In this document: in pieces, positions 54,089 to 62,495 of the stretch
How positions within the stretch are numbered: position 1 is the stretch's first letter
How the letters are laid out: each line of letters begins with the position of its first letter
NCBI RefSeq assembly: GCF_017161425.1
Contig: NZ_CP071057.1
Span: 1,116,001 to 1,180,000, forward strand
Origin: Marinicauda algicola
Lineage (GTDB): Bacteria > Pseudomonadota > Alphaproteobacteria > Caulobacterales > Maricaulaceae
Direction of reading: 5' to 3'
Length of the DNA: 64,000 nucleotides
Translations under genes and position numbers: made by a program
Notes under the pieces: model-generated
What the model was told of the DNA's origin: nothing
Databases searched by the model: none
The model's input: the letters and a program-made list of their open reading frames with translations, nothing else

Positions 54089-55561
54089 CTACCAGGCGCT
54101 CCCGAACACGGCCGGCGCGATCACCAGGGCGACGAGGCTCAACACCGCGACGGCGACCACGTTCAACGCCAACCCTGCTCGCGCCATTGTTGGAATCGGT
54201 ACCAGCCCGGAGCTGAACACCACCGCATTGGGCGGCGTGGCGACGGGCAGCATGAAGGCGCAGCTCGCGGCGAGCGTCACGGGAATGACGTAGATCAGCG
54301 GATCGGCTCCGGTCTCCACGCCGATCGCGGCGATTACCGGCAGGAAGGTCGCGGTGGTGGCCAGGTTGCTCGTCAGCTCGGTCAGGAAGATGACGAGGGT
54401 CGTGGCGGCCACGATGAGCAGAATCGTGTTCACCGAGCCGAGCCCTGCGAGTTGCTGGCCCAGCCACAAGGCGAGGCCCGAGCTGGTGATCGCGGAGGCG
54501 AGCGCCAGCCCGCCGCCGAACAGGATGAGCACGCCCCAGGGCAGCCGGCCCATCGCGTCCCAGGTCATAAGCGCCTCGCCCTTTCGTCCGGACGGGATGA
54601 GAAAGGCCGCCACCGCCGCGGTCATCGCCACGCCGGTGTCGCTCACCTCGCCCAGGAAGGGCAGGTCGTCGAGCCAGTCGCGGGTGAGCCAGCCGACCAC
54701 GAGGAAGACGAACAGCAGACCGGTGCGCATCTCGGCCTTGCTCATGGCGCCCAGGCTCTTGCGCATCGTCCGGATGTGACGAAGCGCTTCCTCCGAGGCT
54801 CGGAAATCGATGGGAAACAGCACGCGCGTCAGAAGGAACCACGCCAGGGGCAGCAGGACGAGCGATACGGGGAGCCCCACAAGCATCCAGCGTGCGAAAT
54901 CGATCTCCACCCCGTAATTGTCGGCCATGAAGCCTGCCATGAAGGCGTTGGGCGGCGTACCCACCAGGGTCGCCAGCCCGCCGAGCGTGGCGCCGTAGGC
55001 CAGCCCCAGCAACAGCGACACGCCGAAATTGTCTCGCTGCTTCAGGGAGAGGCCCGGCATCGTCTCGCCGATCACCGTCACGACGGACACCGCGATGGGC
55101 AGCAGCATGAGCGCCGTCGACGTATTCGAGATCCACATGCTCACGAAGGCCGCCGCCGCCATGAAGCCCGCGACGAGCGCGCGCGCATCGGCCCCGACGA
55201 GGGCGAAGACCCCGAGCGCGATGCGCCTGTGAAGCCCGCAACGCTCTATCGCCAGGGCGATCACGAACCCTCCGAAGAAGAGATAGATGATCGGATGAGC
55301 GTAGGGCGCGGCGATCTCGCCCACTGTCGTCACCCCGAGAATGGGCAGAGCGACCAGCGGCAGGAAGGCCGTCACCGCTACCGGGATCGCCTCGGTCGCC
55401 CACCAGATGGCCATGAGCAGGCCCACTGCGGCGACCAGAGCCGCCTCGCGCGGCAACCCTTCCGGCGAGAAGCCGGCGAGCACCGCAAGGGCAGCGGCAG
55501 GGCCAAGATACAATCCGACGCGCTGGTAGAGCGCCGGGCGGTCGTCGGTTTTCGTCGTCAT
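54089..55561 (-). CDS. DASS/SLC13-family sodium:dicarboxylate-type symporter
   Basis: 490 aa, about 11-12 membrane helices. Both Na+/substrate-clamshell SNT motifs are present: SNTSTALMLLPIAVSV in the first half and SNLATTATFLPVIAAIG in the second, with TPPNAF and TPPNAV nearby. The DASS group carries succinate, fumarate, malate or sulfate. Seventeen bases separate it from the hydrolase gene upstream, so TonB receptor, hydrolase and this carrier read as one operon. It would be the inner-membrane importer of that locus. Confidence 0.9.
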   Translation of the reverse strand: MTTKTDDRPALYQRVGLYLGPAAALAVLAGFSPEGLPREAALVAAVGLLMAIWWATEAIPVAVTAFLPLVALPILGVTTVGEIAAPYAHPIIYLFFGGFVIALAIERCGLHRRIALGVFALVGADARALVAGFMAAAAFVSMWISNTSTALMLLPIAVSVVTVIGETMPGLSLKQRDNFGVSLLLGLAYGATLGGLATLVGTPPNAFMAGFMADNYGVEIDFARWMLVGLPVSLVLLPLAWFLLTRVLFPIDFRASEEALRHIRTMRKSLGAMSKAEMRTGLLFVFLVVGWLTRDWLDDLPFLGEVSDTGVAMTAAVAAFLIPSGRKGEALMTWDAMGRLPWGVLILFGGGLALASAITSSGLALWLGQQLAGLGSVNTILLIVAATTLVIFLTELTSNLATTATFLPVIAAIGVETGADPLIYVIPVTLAASCAFMLPVATPPNAVVFSSGLVPIPTMARAGLALNVVAVAVLSLVALVIAPAVFGSAW

Positions 55562-55578
55562 GCGATCCGTCTGTCGAT

Positions 55579-56442
55579 TCAGGGTTGAGCCGGCGGTCGG
55601 ACGGCGAGAGCGTTGATGTGCGCGGCGGCCGCCTCGGCCATACCGGCATTGTCGTGTGCGACCCCGGCAACCGTTACGAGTCGCCAGGCCAGTGGCGCGT
55701 CCATGGCGGCGGCCCGGGTCCGGGCGGCATCGAGGAAGTTCAACCCGCGTGCATAGCGGTTCGGCCCCTGGGCGTCGGCCTCGGCAGTGCGTCTCAGGTG
55801 ACGATGCTCCGGGTCGTCATCCTCCTCGCCGAGCAGGATCACCAGTGGAGCGGCCAACCAGGCGCGCTCCGCCTCCTCCGTCACCGGAGCGCCGCCCAGC
55901 CCGTATGGCCAGGGCGTCCCAGGATCGGGAAAGGTGTACCAGCCCGCGTTCGCGGCGTAGGCCGTGCGCAGGCGCGGCAGGTCCTCGAGCAACACGGCGC
56001 GGTGGACGGCTTGCGCGCCGGCGGAATGGCCGAACAGATGATAACCCTCGGGCGCGCCGCCGCGCGCAGCGATCGCGTCGAAAAGCGGCTCGAGCGCAGT
56101 GAACGCGTAAGGGCCCTCCGTGCCCGCTCCGCCAAGATTGTACATGGCCGCGCCGGGAAACGCCTCGGCGGAAAACGCCGGTGCGTAGATGCGAAGGCCG
56201 AGGGCGCCGGCCGGCCCGGCCCAGTTGTCGCGATACGCATCCGCGTTCCGGTCCACGCCGTGTAGTACGATGACCACAGGCGCATCCGGGAACCGCGCCG
56301 GGTCGGGCTCGGCGTAGAAGACTTCGAGGGTCGGCCCGTCCCAGCCGGAAAACGCGAACCGGCCCGTGGCCGGCGGCTTGGCCAGGGAAGAAGCGGGCAG
56401 GAACGCGGCAGCGCAGAGGGAAATCGTCAGGAAGCGGAGCAT
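55579..56442 (-). CDS. Secreted alpha/beta hydrolase (PHB-depolymerase/feruloyl-esterase-like)
   Basis: 287 aa. Signal peptide of about 21 residues (LTISLCAAAFLPASSLA). VVIVLHGVDRNADAYRDNW holds the oxyanion region; nucleophile Ser in FGHSAGAQ; candidate acid in LGEEDDDPEHRH and His in VAGVAHDNAG. Periplasmic or exported serine hydrolase, possibly an esterase. A strong hairpin separates it from the TonB receptor gene upstream. ATG at 56442 starts the signal peptide; longer in-frame upstream sequence is not expected to be used. Confidence 0.85.
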   Translation of the reverse strand: MLRFLTISLCAAAFLPASSLAKPPATGRFAFSGWDGPTLEVFYAEPDPARFPDAPVVIVLHGVDRNADAYRDNWAGPAGALGLRIYAPAFSAEAFPGAAMYNLGGAGTEGPYAFTALEPLFDAIAARGGAPEGYHLFGHSAGAQAVHRAVLLEDLPRLRTAYAANAGWYTFPDPGTPWPYGLGGAPVTEEAERAWLAAPLVILLGEEDDDPEHRHLRRTAEADAQGPNRYARGLNFLDAARTRAAAMDAPLAWRLVTVAGVAHDNAGMAEAAAAHINALAVRPPAQP

Positions 56443-56454
56443 GTCGGAAAGAGC

Positions 56455-56480
56455 GGAGGCGCCGCGCACGCGGCGCCTCC
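56455..56480 (-). terminator. Strong hairpin between TonB receptor and hydrolase genes
   Basis: GGAGGCGCCGCG and CGCGGCGCCTCC form a perfect 12-bp stem with a 2-nt spacer, 12 nt past the receptor stop on the minus strand; GCTCTTTCCGAC-ATG (hydrolase) follows. With only short T-runs it may be a partial terminator/attenuator or mRNA-stability element that keeps receptor levels above the downstream genes. Confidence 0.55.
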
Positions 56481-56491
56481 CTCTATTTTCC

Positions 56492-59400
56492 TCAGAAGTG
56501 CTTGCGCACGTCGAAATAGACCTGGCGGCCACGGATGCTGTGATAGGCCGCATCATAGCCGTTGGTCTCGTCGGCGAGGGGCGGATCCTCGTCGAAGATG
56601 TTGTTCGCACCGACCCGGACCTGGACGCCGTCGAGCGCCCCGGGCCTGTCGAACTCGTACTGGACGTAGGCGTTGGTCTGCGTCCACGCATCCACGATGA
56701 ACGGATCCCCGTTCGGATCGAGTCCCGCGCCGGTGTCGATGAACTCGCTGGTATAGTCCGCACGCACACCCGCACCGAAGCCGCTGTCGTGACGCCAGGT
56801 GAGCGTGGCGCCCACCCGCCACTCCGGCTGGCCGTCCTGACGGATGATCTCACCTTCCTGGGAAACCTCGATCTCGTTGGAGATCAGCCCGCTCTCCACG
56901 GCGTCGCGGATCTGCTCGGCGCCGGGCGACAGCGAGATAAAGTAGGTGTCCAGATAGGAGGCGTTCACCTTCAGGTCGAAGTCGCCGACCGGCGTGTCGT
57001 CGAACGCGTAGTAGAGCGCGTAGTCCCAGCCTTCGACGTCGATGTCCTCGTTGTTGTCGTAGGTGTCGCGGATGAACAGGATGTCGCCGGCCGGCGTGAG
57101 CCCGGCCGCGTTGAAGAAGGCGATCTCGTCCACGTTGGGCGTGTCGCGCACCACGTTCGGGTTGGACGAGCCCTGCAGGCGCAGGAGGTAATCCAGGCTG
57201 ATATGGTTCTCCGCTCCGAACACGCCGACCACGTCGCGGCGCTGGATTTCCCAGCGGTCGACCGTGACGGTGAGATTGTTCAGGAAGCTGAAACCGCCCT
57301 CGAACCCGCTCGGCTCGAAGACGAAGCCGTAGGTGATGTTGATGTCATCCTCCGGCCCGATGTCGTCGGCGACCGAACGGCGCTCGGTGCGGCCCTCGGT
57401 GTAGCCGACGCAGTCGGCGAAGGTCGCAAACGTGCCGTTGCGCACGCCGGCCTCGCAGAAATAGCTGTCCTCGCGCGCATTGGACCGGTCGACGCCTTCA
57501 TTGATCACGATGAGGTTCGGCGCCCGGAAGCCTTCCGAATAGGCGCCGCGGAACTTCAGTCCGTCGAACGGAACCCAGGCGGCGGCTATCCGCGGCTTGA
57601 TCCCGCTGCCGCCGAAGTCGGAGTAGTGCTCGTAACGGGCCGCGATCTGCACATCGAACGTCTCGACCAGCGGCACGTTCATGTCGGGGCCGACCAGGGG
57701 TATGGAAGCCTCGGCGAAGGCGGCGAACACCTCCCGAGAGCCGCTGGAGTCCGGGGTCGGGCTGGTGCCGTAGACGTCGGTCTCGCTCACTTCACCCGTC
57801 ACCGCGTCGGTGAAGGTGATGGTGCCGTCCAGGCGGGAATCGCGGTCCTCGTCATAGGCCTCGTAGCGCGCCTCGGCACCGCCCGCCAGGCCGATGAAAC
57901 CGCCGGGGAGGCTGAACACCTCGCCATTGCTGACCTTGAAGTCGGCGAGCGCCAGCTCGGCGGTGCTCTTGCGCACCACGTCGACCAGGAACGGCTCCAT
58001 CAGGCTGCGGTCGTTCGCGGTGGCGTCGCCAACCGAGGGATTGTCCGGATCTCCGCCGTTGAAAAGATTGTAGACGTTCGGCGTCTCGTTGAAGAGTGCC
58101 TGCTGGAACAGGGTGCGGGAGATCGAGTTGTTCTCCGTGTCCTCGGCATGGGAGCGGTTGTAGAGCACCGCGCTGTCCCAGTCCCAGCCGCTCTCGCCGA
58201 ACGTGCCGCGGGCGCCGCCCAGCGCACGCCACTGGGTGTTGACGATCTCGATGTCGCGGAAACCCACGTCGACGAAGCGGTAGCGCCCGGCGTCGGTGAA
58301 CACCGGCAGCCCGCTCGCGGGAACGTTGGTGAGGCCGGGCAGGCGGTTCGGGTTCGGCGTGCCGTCGGAGAAGGTCACCGGGCCGAACGGGTTCCAGTAG
58401 TAGTTCGCCGGAACCGAGATTCCGGTCGCCCCGATCCCGTTGCGCGGCTCGTTGGTCCCCCGGGTCTCCGCGTAATACAGCCCGAACTCGCCATACAAGC
58501 GCACGCCGTTGTCGAGGTCGTGATTGAGGAAGGCGAAGCCGTTGAAACGATCGCGATCGGAGATGATGGAGCGCTCATAGGCACCGTCGAAGCGCAGGTC
58601 ACGATCCTGGCTGCCGTCGTCGATGCAGAGATTTGCGACCGAGAGCGCGCCGGCGGTGTCGGCCCGGCAGCCCGGAAAGGTCGCCGGCTGGAAGTGGAAC
58701 ACGCCCGAGGGTGTCGTGAGGGTCACCCCGTTCTGCCGCACGCGCGTGGAGGAGGTCGTGTTCAGCGTCCACTGGCCCCAGGGGGTCTGGGTGGCGCGGT
58801 TGTCGAAGGATACGTCGCCTTCGAAGCTCGTCCCGACCAGGAACGGCCTCAGATCCTCGCTCGCCGAGCGCTCGAGTTCCGAGGCGAACAGCCCGTCCCG
58901 GCGCGAATACTCGGCCGAGAAGGACAGGTTCGTCCGGCCGCCGTTGAAGGAATCGCCGGCCCGCACCGTCAGGGTCTGTTCGTCCAGTCCGTTGCCGGTG
59001 GCGTAGAGATGGCGGCCAAGGATTTCGAATCCCGAGAAATCGTCGTCGAGAATGGTGTTGAACACCCCAGCGACCGCGTCCGAGCCGTAGATGGCCGAGG
59101 CGCCGTCGTTGAACACCTCGACCCGGGAGATGCCCGCGACGGGAAGTGCGTTCACGTTCGTCGTCGTGACCGGCGTGGACAGTTCGGCCTGGGTCGAGGG
59201 GTGGTTGACCACCCGGCGGCCGTTCAGAAGCACCAGCGTACCGCTGGACCCGATCGATCGCAGGTTGATCGAGGCGATGTCGCCGCGCGCGTTGTTGTTG
59301 GTGGTGTTGTTGTCGCCACGGAAGGCGACGCCGCCCTGGGAGGGCAGCGCGCGTATCAGATCCTCACCGTCCACCCCGCCGATCGAGGCGAGATCGTCCT

Positions 59401-59599
59401 GGTTGATGATCGTCACGGGCAGCGACTCGTTGATCCGGGCGCCCTGGATGTTCGTACCCGTAACGACGATGACGTCGCGTGTTTCTTCCTGCACAGCGGA
59501 AGCCTGCGTGGTCTCGGCCACCTCTTGCGCCAGCGCTGTCTGACCCAGCGCAAGCACGCTGAGCGCCACTCCCGATTTCAAAAAGCTGCGAACCGACAT
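56492..59599 (-). CDS. TonB-dependent outer-membrane receptor
   Basis: 1035 aa. Signal peptide to about residue 25 (ending ALAQ). The plug domain has the TonB-box-like RDVIVVTGTNIQ, SLPVTIINQDDL and RSIGSSGTLVLLNGRRV. The barrel follows and ends in the conserved C-terminal Phe (VYFDVRKHF). Of the type that takes up oligosaccharides, peptides or other complex solutes rather than clear siderophore types. GGGGGAGG before the ATG at 59599. It is divergent from the tandem TetR operon. Substrate not readable from sequence. Confidence 0.94.
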   Translation of the reverse strand: MSVRSFLKSGVALSVLALGQTALAQEVAETTQASAVQEETRDVIVVTGTNIQGARINESLPVTIINQDDLASIGGVDGEDLIRALPSQGGVAFRGDNNTTNNNARGDIASINLRSIGSSGTLVLLNGRRVVNHPSTQAELSTPVTTTNVNALPVAGISRVEVFNDGASAIYGSDAVAGVFNTILDDDFSGFEILGRHLYATGNGLDEQTLTVRAGDSFNGGRTNLSFSAEYSRRDGLFASELERSASEDLRPFLVGTSFEGDVSFDNRATQTPWGQWTLNTTSSTRVRQNGVTLTTPSGVFHFQPATFPGCRADTAGALSVANLCIDDGSQDRDLRFDGAYERSIISDRDRFNGFAFLNHDLDNGVRLYGEFGLYYAETRGTNEPRNGIGATGISVPANYYWNPFGPVTFSDGTPNPNRLPGLTNVPASGLPVFTDAGRYRFVDVGFRDIEIVNTQWRALGGARGTFGESGWDWDSAVLYNRSHAEDTENNSISRTLFQQALFNETPNVYNLFNGGDPDNPSVGDATANDRSLMEPFLVDVVRKSTAELALADFKVSNGEVFSLPGGFIGLAGGAEARYEAYDEDRDSRLDGTITFTDAVTGEVSETDVYGTSPTPDSSGSREVFAAFAEASIPLVGPDMNVPLVETFDVQIAARYEHYSDFGGSGIKPRIAAAWVPFDGLKFRGAYSEGFRAPNLIVINEGVDRSNAREDSYFCEAGVRNGTFATFADCVGYTEGRTERRSVADDIGPEDDINITYGFVFEPSGFEGGFSFLNNLTVTVDRWEIQRRDVVGVFGAENHISLDYLLRLQGSSNPNVVRDTPNVDEIAFFNAAGLTPAGDILFIRDTYDNNEDIDVEGWDYALYYAFDDTPVGDFDLKVNASYLDTYFISLSPGAEQIRDAVESGLISNEIEVSQEGEIIRQDGQPEWRVGATLTWRHDSGFGAGVRADYTSEFIDTGAGLDPNGDPFIVDAWTQTNAYVQYEFDRPGALDGVQVRVGANNIFDEDPPLADETNGYDAAYHSIRGRQVYFDVRKHF

Positions 59600-59772
59600 C
59601 TCGGCCTCCCCCGAATTTATTGGTTTTGTGACGGAAGCAATGCACCCAGACACTGTCAACAAAAAACATACACGCGGTTCAAATTTTTGACTTCAGCGGT
59701 TGCCAATTTGCGTCAATCCTGCTCGCATGGGGTGTGGCCGAACCAGTCCGCGCGAACGAGGGCGTAACCCAA
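59600..59772. promoter_or_regulatory. Divergent regulatory region, TonB receptor / tandem TetR
   Basis: A 173-bp AT-rich spacer. On the minus strand a TTGACA (59659-59654) could be the -35 of the receptor promoter; on the plus strand TTGACT (59687) is a candidate -35 for the regulator. Imperfect repeats (TTTTGTGAC and GTCAACAAAA) suggest an operator but are not clean. No gene fits here. Confidence 0.45.
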
Positions 59773-61083
59773 ATGTCGGTTCTAAAACCGCAATTTCCCG
59801 ATCACGGCTCGCCATTCTCCCGTGAACAGGCACGGCGAAGAAAGCTCGACGCCATCCTTTCTGCCGCGGCGAAGCGCTTCAACGAACAAGGCTTCGCCGA
59901 CACCCGCCTCGAGGATGTCGCGGCGGACCTGGGACTGACGAAGACCAGCATCTCCTATTATTTCGCGAGCAAGGAGGACCTCGCCGAGGCGGTGTTCCGG
60001 GAGGCATCCAGCTTCCTGCGCGACGCGGTCGCAGCGGCCCTCGATGCCCCCGGAGACGCCGGCGCACGAATCCTCGCCTTGTTTCGTGCCTATGCGTCAC
60101 AGCTTGACTCGGTGGCGCGCCGGGTTCGCGGACCTGTCGCCGCCCTGCGCGACCTGGATGCCCTGCCGGATGCGATCTGCGAGCAGATTGCAGGGGAGAT
60201 ATCCGGCTGCCTGGCCCAGATCACGCGGCTCGTGGCGGCCTGGAACGAGGAGAACGGGGCGCCGCTGGGTCGAGCCGAACCGGCGAGTTTCCTGATACTG
60301 GCCCTACTTGACTGGCTCGGCGAGCGCGGCAATCAACATCGCAGGGGCAGCGATATTCTCGCAGACTTGGATGTCCTCACCGACATCGTCGCAGGCGGCC
60401 TTCTCGCCAAACCGTTCGGATACCCGGCGCCTGTGCCGCTGAACCTCGGGTCGAACGAGACGCTGGCGATCTTCGACCGGGCGGCTCGCAACAGGATGAA
60501 GCGCGAAGCCTTTCTCAAGGCGGGATCCCGTCTGTTCAACCAGAAAGGCTTCGGCGGAACCTCCCTTGCCGAAGTCGCCTCCGTTCTCGGCGTCTCGCGC
60601 GGCGCGTTCTACTATCACATTGAGGACAAGGAGCAGTTCCTGGACCAGTGCCTCGAGCGTTCGCTGAACATCATCGAGCAGGCGCTCTCGGCCGTGGACG
60701 AGTCAGACCTTCCGCCTGCGGAGCAACTGCGCAGCGTCCTCGCCGAGCTGGTCTATCTCCAGGCAGCCGGAATCGAACCGCTTCTGCGTCCCGGCATGGC
60801 ATCGGTGCTTCCCGCGCCGCGCCGCCGACGTCACCTCACCCGCCTGCGCACGATCGCCCGACGGTTCGGCGATCTTCTTGCCGAGGGCGCCGAGACAGGC
60901 GAGCTGCGCCCGGTCGATCTCGGTCTCGCCGAGGACGTTCTCGCCAGCATCGTCTTCCTGAACGGGGGCTACACGCTCGCCGCAGCAGGAAGCGCGTCCA
61001 GCTGGAGCCTGTTCGAGGATGCCCGCAGCGCGACGACCGATTATCTGCACCTGCTGTTTCACGGCATCGGGAAGCGGCAATGA
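59773..61083 (+). CDS. Regulator with two TetR-type HTH domains in tandem
   Basis: About 436 aa, twice normal TetR length. The first TetR_N HTH is at about residues 22-72 (LSAAAKRFNEQGFADTRLEDV, LGLTKTSISYYFASKEDL), the second at about 242-292 (LKAGSRLFNQKGFGGTSLAEV, LGVSRGAFYYHIEDKEQF). Each is followed by an all-helical ligand domain. I start at ATG 59773 (GAGGG upstream) rather than a GTG at 59734. Divergent from the TonB receptor and overlapping the lyase start (ATGA), it likely controls both runs. Confidence 0.88.
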   Translation: MSVLKPQFPDHGSPFSREQARRRKLDAILSAAAKRFNEQGFADTRLEDVAADLGLTKTSISYYFASKEDLAEAVFREASSFLRDAVAAALDAPGDAGARILALFRAYASQLDSVARRVRGPVAALRDLDALPDAICEQIAGEISGCLAQITRLVAAWNEENGAPLGRAEPASFLILALLDWLGERGNQHRRGSDILADLDVLTDIVAGGLLAKPFGYPAPVPLNLGSNETLAIFDRAARNRMKREAFLKAGSRLFNQKGFGGTSLAEVASVLGVSRGAFYYHIEDKEQFLDQCLERSLNIIEQALSAVDESDLPPAEQLRSVLAELVYLQAAGIEPLLRPGMASVLPAPRRRRHLTRLRTIARRFGDLLAEGAETGELRPVDLGLAEDVLASIVFLNGGYTLAAAGSASSWSLFEDARSATTDYLHLLFHGIGKRQ

Positions 61084-62495
61084 GATCGGCCCTCGCCGCC
61101 CTGCTCGCGATCGTCGGGTTCTGCGGGCTCGCGCCGGCCGAGGCGCAGCCGGCACCTGAACCGATCTCCGGTCAGGAGATCGCGCAGGTCTTCTCTCAGG
61201 AAAGCCTCAATGGCCACGTGCTTCGCATCGAGGCGGCACTGGCGCGATCCCAGGCGGCGGAAGGCGTCATTCCCCGGGATGCGGCCGATGCGATCACGCG
61301 CGCAGCGGTTCCGGCGAGCGTGCCGCCGGACGAACTCGCCGCGGAATACGAGATCGTGCGTCACCGGATGGTTGCCCTGCTCAACGTGCTGAGCCGCGCC
61401 ATGGACGAGGAGGACGCGGCCTGGCTTCACTACGGGGCGACCACCGTCGACATCTACGACACGGCGCTGATGCTGCAATTGCGCGACGCCGTGCTGTATC
61501 TGATCGAGGATCTTCGCACGCTGGAACTGCAGCTCGTCGCGCTGGCGGAGCTCCATCGGGCGACTCCCATGATCGGTCGCACGCTCGGCCAGCACGCTCT
61601 TCCGATCACGTTCGGAAAGAAGCTCAGCGTCTGGATTGGCGAGAACCGGCGCCATATCGACCGGCTCGACGATCTTCTGGAACGGATCGAACGTTCCGCG
61701 ATCCTCAAGGGCGCGGTGGGCAGCTATCTCGGCCTCGGGCCGGAGGCCATCGCGGTGGAGCGGCGCTTCGCCGGTGAACTGGGACTGGCCGCACCGTATG
61801 AGGACGACTGGCACGCCGCCCGTGACGTGATCGCCGAATACGCGCTCGTCTGCGGACTCATCGCGCGATCCTGGGGCCGGTTCGGACAGGAAGTGTTTCT
61901 CCTGCAGTCCACCGATATCGGCGAGATCGCCGAGCGCCGCCCGGCCTCGGCGGTCGATTCGAGCGCGATGCCCCACAAGTCGAACCCGTTCCTTTCGGAG
62001 GCGCTGATCCATGGCGGCCGGGTCATCCCCCGTCAGGCCGAGACGGTCGCAGACGATGTGGTCAACTTCTTCGAGCGCGACAACACCTCGCGGCCGAACG
62101 CGCTGATCGAGACACTCTCGATCGAGACCGAGGCCCAGCTACGCAACGCCAGCCAGCTCATCGACCGGCTCGAAATCTATCCCGAGCGCATGCGGGCGAA
62201 TCTCGATCGCACGAACGGATGGATCCTTGCCCAGCGGGTCGTCTTCGCGCTCGCCGGGCACATGGGCCGCCCCGAGGCCGAGCATCGCATGCGGGATCTG
62301 GCCGATGATGCGCGCCTGAGCGGCGCGAGCCTTGCCGACTCCCTCGCGGCGGATCCGCAGATATCGGCCCTGCTGTCACAGGATGAGCGCGCGCAGCTCC
62401 TCGACCCGACGACGTATATCGGGCTGGCGGCCGAGCAGACCGACGCGGTGATCGCCGCGGCGCTGGCCGCGCGTGCCCGGGATCGACTTCCGTGA
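61080..62495 (+). CDS. Signal-peptide-bearing aspartase/fumarase-superfamily lyase
   Basis: 471 aa. Residues 1-23 are a clear signal peptide (AIVGFCGLAPAEA). The mature enzyme has the three superfamily regions: GATTVDIYDTA (119-129), RTLGQHALPITFG (167-179) and the signature SS-loop SSAMPHKSNP (294-303) with the catalytic Ser. Closest look is the 3-carboxymuconate cycloisomerase/adenylosuccinate-lyase group; in region two the usual RTH reads RTL. Such enzymes cleave C-N or C-O bonds releasing fumarate or cyclise muconates. Secretion is exceptional. Coupled on both sides by ATGA and GTGA overlaps. Confidence 0.85.
   Translation: MRSALAALLAIVGFCGLAPAEAQPAPEPISGQEIAQVFSQESLNGHVLRIEAALARSQAAEGVIPRDAADAITRAAVPASVPPDELAAEYEIVRHRMVALLNVLSRAMDEEDAAWLHYGATTVDIYDTALMLQLRDAVLYLIEDLRTLELQLVALAELHRATPMIGRTLGQHALPITFGKKLSVWIGENRRHIDRLDDLLERIERSAILKGAVGSYLGLGPEAIAVERRFAGELGLAAPYEDDWHAARDVIAEYALVCGLIARSWGRFGQEVFLLQSTDIGEIAERRPASAVDSSAMPHKSNPFLSEALIHGGRVIPRQAETVADDVVNFFERDNTSRPNALIETLSIETEAQLRNASQLIDRLEIYPERMRANLDRTNGWILAQRVVFALAGHMGRPEAEHRMRDLADDARLSGASLADSLAADPQISALLSQDERAQLLDPTTYIGLAAEQTDAVIAAALAARARDRLP

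Noticed and set aside
56366-59767. Very long plus-strand open frame (over 1,100 codons) opposite the TonB receptor
   Set aside because: It is the antisense shadow of a high-GC gene; it shows no domain, is Arg/Glu/Val/Gly-rich, and the minus-strand receptor has full motifs and a good ribosome site.
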